Shown: one piece after another, positions 1 through 8,269 of the stretch
Layout of the letters: every line of letters begins with the position of its first letter
How positions within the stretch are numbered: position 1 is the first letter of the stretch
DNA from: Gammaproteobacteria bacterium
GTDB lineage: Bacteria > Pseudomonadota > Gammaproteobacteria > JADZEE01
Reading direction: 5' to 3'
NCBI GenBank assembly: GCA_020850735.1
Contig: JADZEE010000044.1
Location: forward strand, 121,654 to 185,653
DNA length: 64,000 bases
The notes under the pieces: model-generated
The model's database searches: none
Told to the model about the DNA's origin: nothing
Seen by the model: the letters and a program-made list of their open reading frames with translations, nothing else
Program-made: the position numbers and the translations under genes

Positions 1-29
1 AGCACGTCCAGCGCCGCAAGCGCATTCAT
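1..29 (-). CDS. 5' end of a gene that continues off the left edge
   Basis: An ATG at 27-29 (minus strand) overlaps the TGA of the preceding small membrane ORF in an ATGA arrangement. Only nine codons lie inside the window (MNALAALDV). The product cannot be identified from this. Coupling to the pqqE-side genes suggests the same transcript. The call rests only on the overlap geometry and the open frame to the window edge. Confidence 0.25.
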
Positions 30-127
30 GCGGCGCCCGCCAGGATCCGCGCCAGCATGAACAGCGCCAGCGCGAGCACGAGCCCGGCACCGACGGTTCC
101 AGCGGGCGTGTCGTGCGGCAGCCTCAC
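26..127 (-). CDS. 33-residue predicted single-pass membrane peptide coupled to pqqE
   Basis: This short frame starts with GTG at 125-127, whose last bases overlap the pqqE stop (GTGA). It ends with TGA at 26-28, which overlaps the next ATG (ATGA). The 33-residue product has a short polar N-terminus (VRLPHDTPAG) followed by a continuous hydrophobic stretch of about 20 residues (VGAGLVLALALFMLARILAG), consistent with one membrane helix. The four-base overlaps at both ends are the main evidence that it is translated. The function is unknown. Its position between pqqE and an unseen downstream gene suggests a role linked to PQQ synthesis or export, or to a small membrane subunit of the next gene product; this is inference. 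Confidence 0.4.
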   Translation of the reverse strand: MRLPHDTPAGTVGAGLVLALALFMLARILAGAA

Positions 128-1272
128 CGGCGCGGGCGCGTAAACGCGGTACTGACGGCGCCCGGGCCACGCATGATGATCGGTTGCGCGGTTCGCCCGG
201 GATCCTCGGCCGCCGCCACGCAGCTGTTCACGATGTGATGATGCGGCGAACGGTCGCACACCGGATCGGTGTTGGTCGCGTCGCCGGTCAGCAGGAAGGC
301 CTGGCAACGGCAACCGCCGAAATCCTGCTCACGCTCGTCGCAACTGCGACACGGATCCTTCATCCAGCCGTCGCCGCGGAAGGCATTGAATGCCGGTGAC
401 TCGTGCCAGATCCAGGCAAGCGGATGCTCGCGCACGTTCGCGAATTCGAGCCCTTCGATGACGCGCGCTTCCTGACAGGGCAGCGCGGCGCCATCTGGCG
501 CGATGGTAAGGTGGATCGCGCCCCAGCCGTTCATGCACGCTTTGGGCCGTGTGTCGAAGTAGTCCGGGATCACGAAATAGATCGTCATCGCGCGGCCGAG
601 GCGCGCGCGCGCGGCCTGGATGCACGCTTCCGCGCGTTCGATCTGCGCACGGGTCGGCAGGAACTCGGCACGGTTCAGCAACGCCCAGTTGTAGTACTGG
701 ATGTTGGCGAATTCCATGTAATCGACACCGATCTCCTCGGCCAGCGCGAGCACGTCCGGAGTCTGGTCGATGTTGTGCCGGCAAAGGGGCACGTTGAGAA
801 CCATCGGAAAGCCCTCGGCCTTAATCGCGCGGGCGATGGTGAGCTTGCGTTCGAAGGCCTCGGCACCGACCAGATCGTCGGTAGTGGCGCGATCGCTGGA
901 TTGCAGGCTGAGCTGGATCTGCTTCAGGCCGAGGCTCTTCAGGCGCGCCAGCCGTTTTGGGGTGAGGCCGATCCCCGAGGTGATCAGGTTGGAGTAGTAG
1001 CCCAGCCCCTCGGCTTCGGCGACCAGTTCCTCCAGATCGCCGCGCAGCGTCGGCTCCCCACCCGTGAAGCCGAGTTGCAGCGCGCCCATGGCCCGTGCCT
1101 CGCGCAACACACGCTTCCATTCGCCGGTATCGAGCTCGTCGCGGTAGCGCGCCAGATCGAGCGGGTTGTTGCACCAGGGACAATGCAGCGGGCAGCGATA
1201 GGTCAGCTCCAGCGTCAGCCACATCGGGATCCCGGCGCCGTCAAGGGTCGGTCCGGATCCAGCCTTTGGCAT
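124..1272 (-). CDS. pqqE: PqqE, PQQ biosynthesis radical SAM/SPASM enzyme
   Basis: This radical SAM enzyme makes the carbon-carbon bond between the conserved Glu and Tyr of the PqqA peptide, working with the chaperone PqqD in the cytoplasm. From the chosen ATG at 1272 the protein is 382 residues, normal for PqqE. The radical SAM motif CxxxCxxC is at about residues 27-34 (TYRCPLHCPWC), followed by the GGEPTLR segment. The C-terminal SPASM cluster cysteines are in the DPCRSCDE and FGGCRCQ segments. An upstream in-frame ATG at 1311 would add 13 residues inside pqqD. The start at 1272 overlaps the end of pqqD by 32 nt and places the cluster at the usual distance from the N-terminus. The stop overlaps a tiny downstream ORF. 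Confidence 0.93.
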   Translation of the reverse strand: MPKAGSGPTLDGAGIPMWLTLELTYRCPLHCPWCNNPLDLARYRDELDTGEWKRVLREARAMGALQLGFTGGEPTLRGDLEELVAEAEGLGYYSNLITSGIGLTPKRLARLKSLGLKQIQLSLQSSDRATTDDLVGAEAFERKLTIARAIKAEGFPMVLNVPLCRHNIDQTPDVLALAEEIGVDYMEFANIQYYNWALLNRAEFLPTRAQIERAEACIQAARARLGRAMTIYFVIPDYFDTRPKACMNGWGAIHLTIAPDGAALPCQEARVIEGLEFANVREHPLAWIWHESPAFNAFRGDGWMKDPCRSCDEREQDFGGCRCQAFLLTGDATNTDPVCDRSPHHHIVNSCVAAAEDPGRTAQPIIMRGPGAVSTAFTRPRR

Positions 1273-1522
1273 AAGATACCTCCAGGAAGCGATAGACGCC
1301 GGGAGCGACATTCGCTTCGTAGCGTTCGGACAGGGTTGCGGCGATGTCGGCGGCGCTGCGGTGACCGTCGCACAGCGCGAGTATCGCTGCCGCCGTTTCG
1401 TTCAGTTTCACCACGCCCTCCGGGTACAGGAGCACGTGCGCCTGTTGCGGCTCTTCCCAGCGGAACAGGTACATCGGGCTCAGGCTCGGCACCTGGGTCG
1501 GAGCCACGGCGTCTGCGGTCAT
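1241..1522 (-). CDS. pqqD: PqqD, PqqA-binding peptide chaperone
   Basis: This 93-residue RiPP recognition element protein binds the PqqA precursor and presents it to PqqE. The family features are visible: an N-terminal beta-rich part with FRWEEPQQAHVLLYPEG, then the helical VVKLNETAAAILALCDG segment and a C-terminal winged-helix-like half ending in KGWIRTDP. The length is typical. The gene follows pqqA after a strong hairpin and overlaps the start of pqqE. The pqqB and pqqC genes that usually separate pqqA from pqqD are not here, so they must be elsewhere in the genome if PQQ is made. Confidence 0.92.
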   Translation of the reverse strand: MTADAVAPTQVPSLSPMYLFRWEEPQQAHVLLYPEGVVKLNETAAAILALCDGHRSAADIAATLSERYEANVAPGVYRFLEVSYAKGWIRTDP

Positions 1523-1553
1523 GGTGGCACTCCTCGCGCTGGCATGCAGGAAA

Positions 1554-1578
1554 CGGGGCCGGGACGATCCCGGCCCCG
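1554..1578 (-). promoter_or_regulatory. GC-rich hairpin between pqqA and pqqD
   Basis: A perfect 11-bp inverted repeat (CGGGGCCGGGA / TCCCGGCCCCG) with a 3-nt loop lies 9 nt after the pqqA stop. On the minus strand it is followed by only three T residues, so it looks more like an attenuator or RNA-stabilising stem than a full terminator. Such a stem after pqqA would let the peptide substrate be made in excess over the enzymes, as reported for other pqq operons. Confidence 0.6.
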
Positions 1579-1587
1579 CCGTGTCAC

Positions 1588-1662
1588 TCAGCGCACGTAC
1601 ACGTACGCCGTCACCTCGAAGCCGAGGCGCAGGTCACAATAGGCCGGATCGATCCATTGCAT
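1588..1662 (-). CDS. pqqA: PqqA, PQQ precursor peptide
   Basis: This 24-residue peptide is the ribosomal precursor of pyrroloquinoline quinone. The signature is present: PAYCDLRLGFEVTAYVY, in which the Glu and Tyr of the E-V-T-A-Y motif are the two residues crosslinked by PqqE and later turned into PQQ. The ATG at 1660-1662 is preceded by a GGGAGA ribosome-binding site at 670-675 of the same kilobase (1670-1675). The N-terminus MQWIDPAY differs slightly from the common MWTKPAY form. It is the first gene of the minus-strand pqqA-pqqD-pqqE group. Confidence 0.9.
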   Translation of the reverse strand: MQWIDPAYCDLRLGFEVTAYVYVR

Positions 1663-2014
1663 GGCAGGTTCTCCCGTGGTGGTCGTGGTTGGCGGCCGGG
1701 GCGCGTGCTGCGCCCCGCTGGCGCGGCATACACGCCGCTCAGTCCGGTTGAAGCAACGCGTGTGCCACGGGCGCACGCAGCGACGGCGAAAGCGCAAATC
1801 ATTGATCGGGATCAACCGCACGGTAGTATTTCGATCGAGATTGCCGCGGAATCTCGACGTAAGCCGCGCGCAGCGATACCGCCACGCGGCACGCGGGGTG
1901 GCACTGCGGGCGCAACGGCGCGCAGTGCGATGCAGACGATCGCGCTGCCGGTTCCATGCAGCCAGCTGTGGTTGCGTGGCAGCCGGGGTGCCGGCCGCAG
2001 GAGCTAGCCGTGGC
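1663..2014. other. 352-bp leader region upstream of pqqA
   Basis: No convincing coding sequence is seen between pqqA and the DUF364 gene. The region carries the pqqA ribosome-binding site and should hold its promoter. I could not assign a clear -35/-10 pair. Confidence 0.4.
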
Positions 2015-2938
2015 TCAACAGTCGCGCCGAACCGAATCGAGTCGCAGCGTGACCCGCTGCACCGTCTTGCCGAAGAAATGGTAGCCGGACCCGCCTTCGG
2101 CGAGCACGTCGAGCAGCGGTCCCGGATCGATCACCCGCACGCCGCCGAGCACCGTGACGCCGCGGCGCGCGTAGGGCTGCACACACAGCGTCGCGGTCGG
2201 CCCCACCACCGCCGCTTCGGCGCCCGGACGCAGCAGGCGCAGCAGCGTATCGAGCGTGCCGTTGACCAGCGCGGTGCCGGTGGTGAGGAACACGTCGGCG
2301 AGCGGGACGATTTCCGCGGCGCGATCCGCGGGCACGTAGAACGGCAGCTCGTCGGCCTTGAGCGTCGCCGGATCGAGCTCGAGCACATGAAACGGCTGCC
2401 GGCGTTTGCGCAGCTCGCGCAGGTAAGGCGGGAACGCACCGACCAGCGCCACCTGCGCACCGGGCGCGATGCGCAGCACGTCGAACGCGTCGCCATCGAC
2501 CGGCCGCAGCCCGCCTGGTGGTCCGCTGCGCTGCCACAGCGTTTCCGCCAGTGCATTCAGAGTGGCCACGGCCAGCGCCCGGCGCAGATCCAGGGGCCGG
2601 TGCAGATCCTCGAGCACGGCGCGCACCGGCCTGCCCGCCAGCTTGCCCGGCGCCGGTAGCGTCCCTGCCGAGCTCGGACAGCACACGGCCTCGGGCACGC
2701 TGCGCAGCGGCGTCGCGCACACGCCGCCGGCACCGTTGTCGAGCTGCACGCCGGTAAAGAAGATCCCGATCACCGCGCGCTCGACGTGCAGGGCGTCGAG
2801 CTCCGGGCCGAGGCGTTCGGCCAGCTCACAATGCAGCTCGGCAAGCAATGACGGTTCGGTGCGCGTCCCGCGTGCGGCATCGGTGTGCGTGTGCCCGGTT
2901 TCGTGTGCGGTTTCGCCGGCGTGCCTGTCGATGTTCAC
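2015..2938 (-). CDS. DUF364/DUF4213 domain protein, putative heavy-metal chelation family
   Basis: The protein has 307 residues. The N-terminal third contains the DUF4213-like region (AVIGIFFTGVQLDNGAGGVC...), and the C-terminal half matches the DUF364 Rossmann-like fold, with VALVGAFPPYLRELRKR and FLTTGTALVNGTLDTLLRL. The family is often described as a putative heavy-metal chelation protein and occurs near metal or cofactor genes, but no reaction is established. It lies downstream of a small-molecule kinase gene, 42 nt away on the same strand, so the two may be cotranscribed. The His-rich N-terminus (HAGETAHETGHTHTD) could bind metal; this is inference. Confidence 0.7.
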   Translation of the reverse strand: MNIDRHAGETAHETGHTHTDAARGTRTEPSLLAELHCELAERLGPELDALHVERAVIGIFFTGVQLDNGAGGVCATPLRSVPEAVCCPSSAGTLPAPGKLAGRPVRAVLEDLHRPLDLRRALAVATLNALAETLWQRSGPPGGLRPVDGDAFDVLRIAPGAQVALVGAFPPYLRELRKRRQPFHVLELDPATLKADELPFYVPADRAAEIVPLADVFLTTGTALVNGTLDTLLRLLRPGAEAAVVGPTATLCVQPYARRGVTVLGGVRVIDPGPLLDVLAEGGSGYHFFGKTVQRVTLRLDSVRRDC

Positions 2939-2980
2939 GGTCTGGTTGCCCCTGTTCGCACCTGCGGGTCGCAGCGCCGC

Positions 2981-4012
2981 TCAACCCGAGCCGCCGAAGG
3001 CCGCGGCAACGATGGCGTGGGCCTGCTGGCGCTGGCGTATGAGCGCACGCGCTGCCGCGAGCTGGCCGGCCGCGCGTACCTCGTTGTGCTCGCCGCGCGA
3101 GTCGAACCGCCGGGGATCCCAGCCGAAGTACGATTCGCGCAGCGCATCGGCGCAAAAACGCGCCGCGAGCTCGATCTGGATCGTCGCCGTCGCCGGCACG
3201 ATGGCGCGCCACTCCCGCTCCTCGATTCCCTCGCCGCCGGTCGCGGCATATCCCGTGATCGCCGCCACGAACAGCGCGATGTCGAAATCGCCATCCGCCG
3301 TGTCTTCGCCTGCCGGGTTACACCACGAGCGCAGCGCGTCGCCAAGCTCCAGCGACAGCGGCATCCGGCCGAGCGTATCGAGATCGACCAGGCAGAGCGC
3401 CGTACCGTCGGCCGCGAAACGCACGTTGCTGATCTTCGGATCGCCGTGCACGACTCGATCCGGCAGTGCCGGCAGGCGGACCAGCGTCGCGGCTGCCGCC
3501 AGAATGGACTCGGCGAGCGGCGCAACCCGCGCACGGCGCGGGTGATCGCTGTGCTCCTCGAGGGCGGCGCGCAGACTGGCCAGGTGGCGTGCCGTGTCGT
3601 GCACACCCGGGCGCCGATTGACGAACTTGTGATCGAGATCGGTGAGCGCACGATGAAAACGCCCGAGCAGCGCGCCCGCTTCGCGCGCGTCGCGCGCGTC
3701 ACGCAGCGCTTCGTGAGTCACGCCGTCGATGAACGTGAGCAGGCGATAGATCTCATCGTCATGCTCGACATACAGCGCGTCCCCGACGGTGCGCTGCAAA
3801 CGCGGCGTACACAGGCCCCGGCGCACCAGCTCGGCGGTCACGGCCTCGATGTCCAGATGCACCTCGGCCGGGAACACCGGGTTCAGACGCTGGAGGATGA
3901 AACGCTCATTGCCGGCAGTCGTGACCAGCCAGGTGCGGTTGATCAGGCCTGCCCCGATCCGCGCGAGCTGCGCGCCCTCGATGCCGTAGACCCGCAGGAC
4001 GTCCTCGATCAC
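2981..4012 (-). CDS. Aminoglycoside phosphotransferase-fold (NahK-like) small-molecule kinase
   Basis: This 343-residue cytoplasmic kinase has the APH/choline-kinase fold. The N-lobe has FILQRLNPVF, which carries the substrate-side segment typical of N-acetylhexosamine 1-kinase-like members. The catalytic loop is VVHGDPKISNV and the metal-binding Asp is in LCLVDLDTLGRMP. Length and motifs fit NahK-like anomeric kinases better than antibiotic kinases. The substrate cannot be told from sequence. The next gene downstream is the DUF364 protein, so a shared pathway is possible. Confidence 0.75.
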   Translation of the reverse strand: MIEDVLRVYGIEGAQLARIGAGLINRTWLVTTAGNERFILQRLNPVFPAEVHLDIEAVTAELVRRGLCTPRLQRTVGDALYVEHDDEIYRLLTFIDGVTHEALRDARDAREAGALLGRFHRALTDLDHKFVNRRPGVHDTARHLASLRAALEEHSDHPRRARVAPLAESILAAAATLVRLPALPDRVVHGDPKISNVRFAADGTALCLVDLDTLGRMPLSLELGDALRSWCNPAGEDTADGDFDIALFVAAITGYAATGGEGIEEREWRAIVPATATIQIELAARFCADALRESYFGWDPRRFDSRGEHNEVRAAGQLAAARALIRQRQQAHAIVAAAFGGSG

Positions 4013-4062
4013 CGCGGCGCTAGTCGGGTCGTCATGAGGGCGCGGCTTCGCGTCGCCACGAT

Positions 4063-5274
4063 TCAGCCGCGCCCCGCTTCGCCATCGAGGACCGGCAGAC
4101 CGGATGGTACGCGCGCCGGCACCTGCGGCTGGGCCGACTCATCGGTCAGCGTGCGCAGAAAGGCAACCAGCGCATCGACCTCCGCGTCGCTGAGCACCGG
4201 CGCGCCGCTGAACATGAGCCAGCTGAGCAGCACGCGCTCGCCCGCGGGCACGTGTGAACCGGGCTCGTCGCTGTAGAAGCGTACCGCTTCCTCCAGCGTG
4301 GCGTGCGCACCCGAATGCATGTAGGGCGCGGTGAGCTCGATGTTGCGCAAACTCGGGTTTCGAAATGCGCCGCGCAGCGTACTGTCGCCCGCTACGGCCT
4401 CGGCGCCGCGATCGAACGGTACGCCGTCGGGCTCCGGAGCACCGATGACGGTGAGCTCACCGTCGGTGAACAGCGGCGGCGCGTGGCAGACCGCGCAGCG
4501 CGTCTTGAACGAGTGGAACAGCTCGTACCCGTGCAGCTCCGTGGCATTGAGTGCGCCGGCATCGCCGCGGATGTACTGATCGTAACGGCTGTTGAACGAC
4601 ACCAGCGTACCCTCGAAGGCCGCGAGCGCGCGCACCACGAGCGCCGTGGTCACGGGTTCGTCGGGCCGTAGCCCGAAGGCCTGCGCGAACAGCGGCCGGT
4701 ACGCCGGGATCGCGTTCAGGGTCCGCTCGAGCTGCGCGGCGGTGTTAGCCATCTCCCCGGGCGAGAACAACGGGCCGGCCGCCTGGTCCTCGAGCGTGGC
4801 GGCGCGGCCGTCGTGGAACAGGCGTGGCAGGAAACCGACGTTCCAGAGCATGGGCGATCCGCGCGGCAGCACGACCCCGCCGTGGCGGGCCGGTCCCGCG
4901 CCACGGCCACCGACACCGATGGCACGACCCAGTCCGTCCGCCCAGCCGTGTCGCGGGTGATGGCAGTGCGCGCAGGAGGTGGTCGCGTCACCCGAGAGCA
5001 GTGGATCGAAGAACAGGTAGCGGCCGAGATCGATCTGCTGCGGCGTGAAACCGTCGCGCACCACCGCAGGGCGTTTGAACAGGCCGCGATACTGTGGCGG
5101 CAGATCCAGATCCGGGTAGGGATCGACGAACGCGCAAGTGCCATCCCCGGCCAGCGTGAAGCCGCCCGGGCACTGGTCGTGCAGGCGCAAACCCGCGTCG
5201 CCGGCGGCCGGGACGGTCACGGACGCGAACAGCACGAGCGCGAAGACGAACCTGAAACACTGCATTGTCAACAT
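4063..5274 (-). CDS. Periplasmic di-haem cytochrome c peroxidase / MauG-family protein
   Basis: Two haem-binding CxxCH motifs are visible (TTSCAHCHHPRHGW and TRCAVCHAPPLF), the hallmark of the bacterial di-haem peroxidase/MauG family. From the ATG at 5274 the protein is 403 residues and begins with a signal peptide (CFRFVFALVLFASVTVPAAGDA), so it should act in the periplasm. The longer frame from 5373 adds an unlikely Arg-rich extension. A C-terminal RTLTDES region is typical of the family. It could reduce hydrogen peroxide or carry out an oxidative modification; MauG and peroxidase functions cannot be separated here. The divergent methylmalonyl-CoA epimerase gene starts about 150 nt away. 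Confidence 0.85.
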   Translation of the reverse strand: MLTMQCFRFVFALVLFASVTVPAAGDAGLRLHDQCPGGFTLAGDGTCAFVDPYPDLDLPPQYRGLFKRPAVVRDGFTPQQIDLGRYLFFDPLLSGDATTSCAHCHHPRHGWADGLGRAIGVGGRGAGPARHGGVVLPRGSPMLWNVGFLPRLFHDGRAATLEDQAAGPLFSPGEMANTAAQLERTLNAIPAYRPLFAQAFGLRPDEPVTTALVVRALAAFEGTLVSFNSRYDQYIRGDAGALNATELHGYELFHSFKTRCAVCHAPPLFTDGELTVIGAPEPDGVPFDRGAEAVAGDSTLRGAFRNPSLRNIELTAPYMHSGAHATLEEAVRFYSDEPGSHVPAGERVLLSWLMFSGAPVLSDAEVDALVAFLRTLTDESAQPQVPARVPSGLPVLDGEAGRG

Positions 5275-5426
5275 GGGGTGCTGTGATCTGCGGTAACCGT
5301 GGGCGGCACGCGGGCCGGCGCGAAAGCCGATCATAAACGGCCCGGGCGGGCGCCTGCCAGCCTCGGCCCGCAACGCGACGAACGTGGGATAATCCCCCGG
5401 CCCGCCACCATCGAGGAGCGCCTGCC

Positions 5427-5831
5427 GTGATTGGACGCCTGAACCACGTCGCCATCGTCGTCCCCGACCTCGGCGCGGCTGTCACGCGTTACCGGGACGT
5501 GCTCGGCGCGGCCGTTTCCGCGCCGGCGGCGCTGCCCGAGCACGGCGTCACGACCGTGTTCGTCGATCTGCCCAACACCAGGATTGAGTTGCTGCATCCG
5601 CTCGGGTCGGACTCGCCGGTCGCGAAGTTCCTCGACCGCAATCCCGATGGTGGCATGCACCACGTATGCTACGAAGTGCAGGATATCCTCGCCGCGCGCG
5701 ATCGGCTGCGGGCCGCGGGCGCGCGGGTGCTGGGCGACGGCACGCCGAAAACGGGCGCGCACGGCAAGCCGGTGCTGTTCCTGCACCCCAAGGACTTCTG
5801 CGGCACGCTCGTGGAGCTCGAGCAGGTCTGA
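5427..5831 (+). CDS. mce: Methylmalonyl-CoA epimerase (VOC family)
   Basis: This 134-residue vicinal-oxygen-chelate protein should interconvert the R and S epimers of methylmalonyl-CoA, on the route from propionyl-CoA to succinyl-CoA. Family features are GRLNHVAIVVPDL at the N-terminus, the metal ligand segment GGMHHVCYEV, and C-terminal LFLHPKDFCGTLVELEQ. The start is GTG at 5427 with a GAGGAG ribosome-binding site at about 5413. Mutase genes are not in this window. Propionyl-CoA from substituted catechol cleavage would need this step, which may explain its presence near aromatic genes. Confidence 0.88.
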   Translation: MIGRLNHVAIVVPDLGAAVTRYRDVLGAAVSAPAALPEHGVTTVFVDLPNTRIELLHPLGSDSPVAKFLDRNPDGGMHHVCYEVQDILAARDRLRAAGARVLGDGTPKTGAHGKPVLFLHPKDFCGTLVELEQV

Positions 5832-5997
5832 AGCGGGAGCGGCGGGCGGGATGCTTGCTGCGCAGCGGACCAGCGCGGCCGGCGGTCGACGCAGCGCGGG
5901 TGCCGCGCCCGCCCGCGTAACCACCCGCACGCTCACCGGATTGACAGGACGGCCGCGGTGTGGCCACTTGTCGGACAATTTCAGCAGAGGATCTGCC

Positions 5998-7233
5998 ATG
6001 CTGCTCAATCGGCCGCGCGCCATCGAGATCATGGAACGGGCCGGGGCCGACGCCCTGGTCGCGCAGCAGCCGCTGAACGTGTACTACCTCACCGACTACT
6101 GGGGCGAGATGGTGCCGGCGCTGTGGGACGCGCTGTATTTCGCGGTCGTACCCCGGCGCGAGGAGGTCCCGGCGGCGATCGTGGCGCCGTCCATGGAGAT
6201 GCTGTTCGTCGACAAGACGACCTGGGTATCGAATCGTGTCTATTGCACGGCGCCGCTACCGGGCGACGCCATGGCGCCGGGATCGGCGGAACCCGCGGCG
6301 ATCCCGTTTCCGGGGTTCCCGGTCCGGTCCGGCGCCGCTGTGACGGCGCTCGACGCCCGCAAACTGGCACGGGTGCGACAATACGGTGAGCGCACCGCAG
6401 CCGGCACCGTGTGGGGCCTGGCCCGTGCCTTGCGCGACGCGGGCCTCGTCCGGGCGACGGTGATCGCCGACGATGCGCGCATCGGCGCGTGGCTGCCCGC
6501 GCACGGCCTTGGCGAAGTTCGCGTGCTGGTGCGACCGGACCTGTTCAACGAGATCCGGCTGGTCAAGTCGGCCGCCGAGATCGAGCTGCTGCGCACGGCC
6601 GCCGGCATCAACGAGCGTGCCTGTCTCGCCGCTGCGCAGTCGATCCGGGCCGGTGCGACCGAGGACGAGGTCGCGCGCACGTATCTCACCGAGATGGCGC
6701 GCCAGGGCGGCCGGGGGACCTATCTCGTCACCAGCCTCGGTGGTTTGCCGCACGGGCACTTCGTGGCCGGCGAGCCGGTCATGCTCGATGCGCTCGGCAC
6801 CTTCCGCCAGTACCACGGCGACATCGGCCGCACCGCGGTCATCGGCGAGCCGCCCGCGGATCTGCTGCGGCGAAATCGGGCCGTTCAGGCCGGCTGGCAG
6901 GCCGCCTGCGAGCTGATGCGTCCCGGCGTGAGATACAGCGAGGTGTCGACGGCGCTGCTCGCGGCCGTCCACGGTGCCGGTTTCCCCGAGTTCGGCATCG
7001 TCCAGCCGCACGCGGTCGGATTGCAGCACACCGACGATCCGTCGCCGCCGGGCTACCCGCCCGGCTTCAAGGCCGATCGCGCGCTCGAGGAGAACATGGT
7101 GCTCAACCTCGACCTGCCGCACGAGGAGCTCGGCTGGGGCACGGCCCACATCGAGGACACCGTGCGGATCACCCGCGACGGGGTCGAGCTGCTGACCTCG
7201 GCGGCCATGGACGTCATCCGCCTGCCCAGTTGA
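5998..7233 (+). CDS. M24-family metallopeptidase / Xaa-Pro dipeptidase-like protein
   Basis: From the ATG at 5998 (AGAGGAT ribosome-binding site) the protein is 411 residues. It has an N-terminal creatinase-like domain (MLLNRPRAIEIMERAGADAL) and a C-terminal pita-bread domain. The metal-binding positions appear as D in EPVMLDALG, D in YHGDIGRT, H in QPHAVGLQH, E in HEELG and E in AHIEDTVR. The usual G-H before the fourth ligand is altered, so it may not be a true proline peptidase. Creatinase-type hydrolases use the same fold. A longer in-frame extension to 5584 overlaps mce and is rejected. A bicupin gene follows. Confidence 0.78.
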   Translation: MLLNRPRAIEIMERAGADALVAQQPLNVYYLTDYWGEMVPALWDALYFAVVPRREEVPAAIVAPSMEMLFVDKTTWVSNRVYCTAPLPGDAMAPGSAEPAAIPFPGFPVRSGAAVTALDARKLARVRQYGERTAAGTVWGLARALRDAGLVRATVIADDARIGAWLPAHGLGEVRVLVRPDLFNEIRLVKSAAEIELLRTAAGINERACLAAAQSIRAGATEDEVARTYLTEMARQGGRGTYLVTSLGGLPHGHFVAGEPVMLDALGTFRQYHGDIGRTAVIGEPPADLLRRNRAVQAGWQAACELMRPGVRYSEVSTALLAAVHGAGFPEFGIVQPHAVGLQHTDDPSPPGYPPGFKADRALEENMVLNLDLPHEELGWGTAHIEDTVRITRDGVELLTSAAMDVIRLPS

Positions 7234-7353
7234 GCAGGCCAATACAGTCGGATGATCTTGTCTGCGAATATTGTCTCCTGTAATTGACCCGACTAGACTG
7301 CACAGCCATCAGGCGGGGCGGGATCCGGCCCGCTGCGGCGAGGAATGACGGTC

Positions 7354-8202
7354 ATGAAAGTGGTGCATGCGGACGAAGTGGAGTGGTTCGGTCACGTGGG
7401 TCATCGCGAGGGTGGCGTCGACTTCAAGCGCCTGCTGCAGGGCGAGGACTGCACGGCGGACAATTTCGAGCTGAACATCGCCCGTGTCCAGGAGCGCTAC
7501 ACGACGCCGCGCCATCGCCACAATTTCGACCAGGTGCGGTTCGTCCTGTCCGGCTCCTTCGGATTCGGCAAGGGCCTGGAGCAGAAGGCCGGTTCCGTCG
7601 GTTACTTTCCCGAGGGCTGCCACTACCAGCAGGACGGTCGCGGCGAATCGTGGACCTTGCTGCTGCAGACCGCGAGCGCGAGCGGCGCACCCTACATCAG
7701 CTACCAGAAACTGCGCGAGACCGTCGCCGAGTTGATGCGGACCGGGACGTTCAATGACGGTGTATATACCTGCACCCGCGCACAGGACGGCAAGCTGATC
7801 AAGCAGGACGGCTTCGAGGCCGCCTGGGAGCACGCCACGGGCCTGGAGCTCGAGTATCCGCGGCCGCGCTACGACCGGCCGATCCTGATGGAGCCGCAGA
7901 ACTTCCAGTACGTGCCGATCGATGCCGAGCCGGGCGTCGCCCGCAAGCATCTTGGTCGTTTCACCGAGCGCGAGCTCGAGATTGGATTCCTGCACCTCGC
8001 GGCCGGGGCGACGCATCGATTCGCCGGCGGCGCCGGCGATCATCTGTTCTATGTCCTCAGCGGCCACGGCACGGTCGGCAACGCCGCCTGGCGATCGGGC
8101 AGCGCCGTACACCTCGGCGCAAACGACGACGCGGACTTCCTCGCCGGCGAACCGGCCGAGATCTATTACCTGCGACTCCCGACCCGCACCGCGGGCCGGT
8201 GA
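7354..8202 (+). CDS. Bicupin-domain protein of unknown function
   Basis: The start at 7354 has an AGGAA ribosome-binding site 8 nt upstream; an ATG at 7345 is too close to it. The 282-residue product has two cupin-like halves. The first has PRHRHNFDQVRFVLSGSFGF followed by VGYFPEGCHY. The second has AGATHRFAGGAGDHLFYVLSGHG. The His residues in these segments could hold a metal, as in dioxygenases or isomerases. It follows the M24-like gene by about 120 nt and converges on the TonB receptor gene. Substrate is unknown. Confidence 0.7.
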   Translation: MKVVHADEVEWFGHVGHREGGVDFKRLLQGEDCTADNFELNIARVQERYTTPRHRHNFDQVRFVLSGSFGFGKGLEQKAGSVGYFPEGCHYQQDGRGESWTLLLQTASASGAPYISYQKLRETVAELMRTGTFNDGVYTCTRAQDGKLIKQDGFEAAWEHATGLELEYPRPRYDRPILMEPQNFQYVPIDAEPGVARKHLGRFTERELEIGFLHLAAGATHRFAGGAGDHLFYVLSGHGTVGNAAWRSGSAVHLGANDDADFLAGEPAEIYYLRLPTRTAGR

Positions 8203-8269
8203 CGGCTGCGACCGGCGCCGGCAGCGTGCACCGGTCGGCCCGGGTCCGCGACCGGCACGCGCAGCAGCG

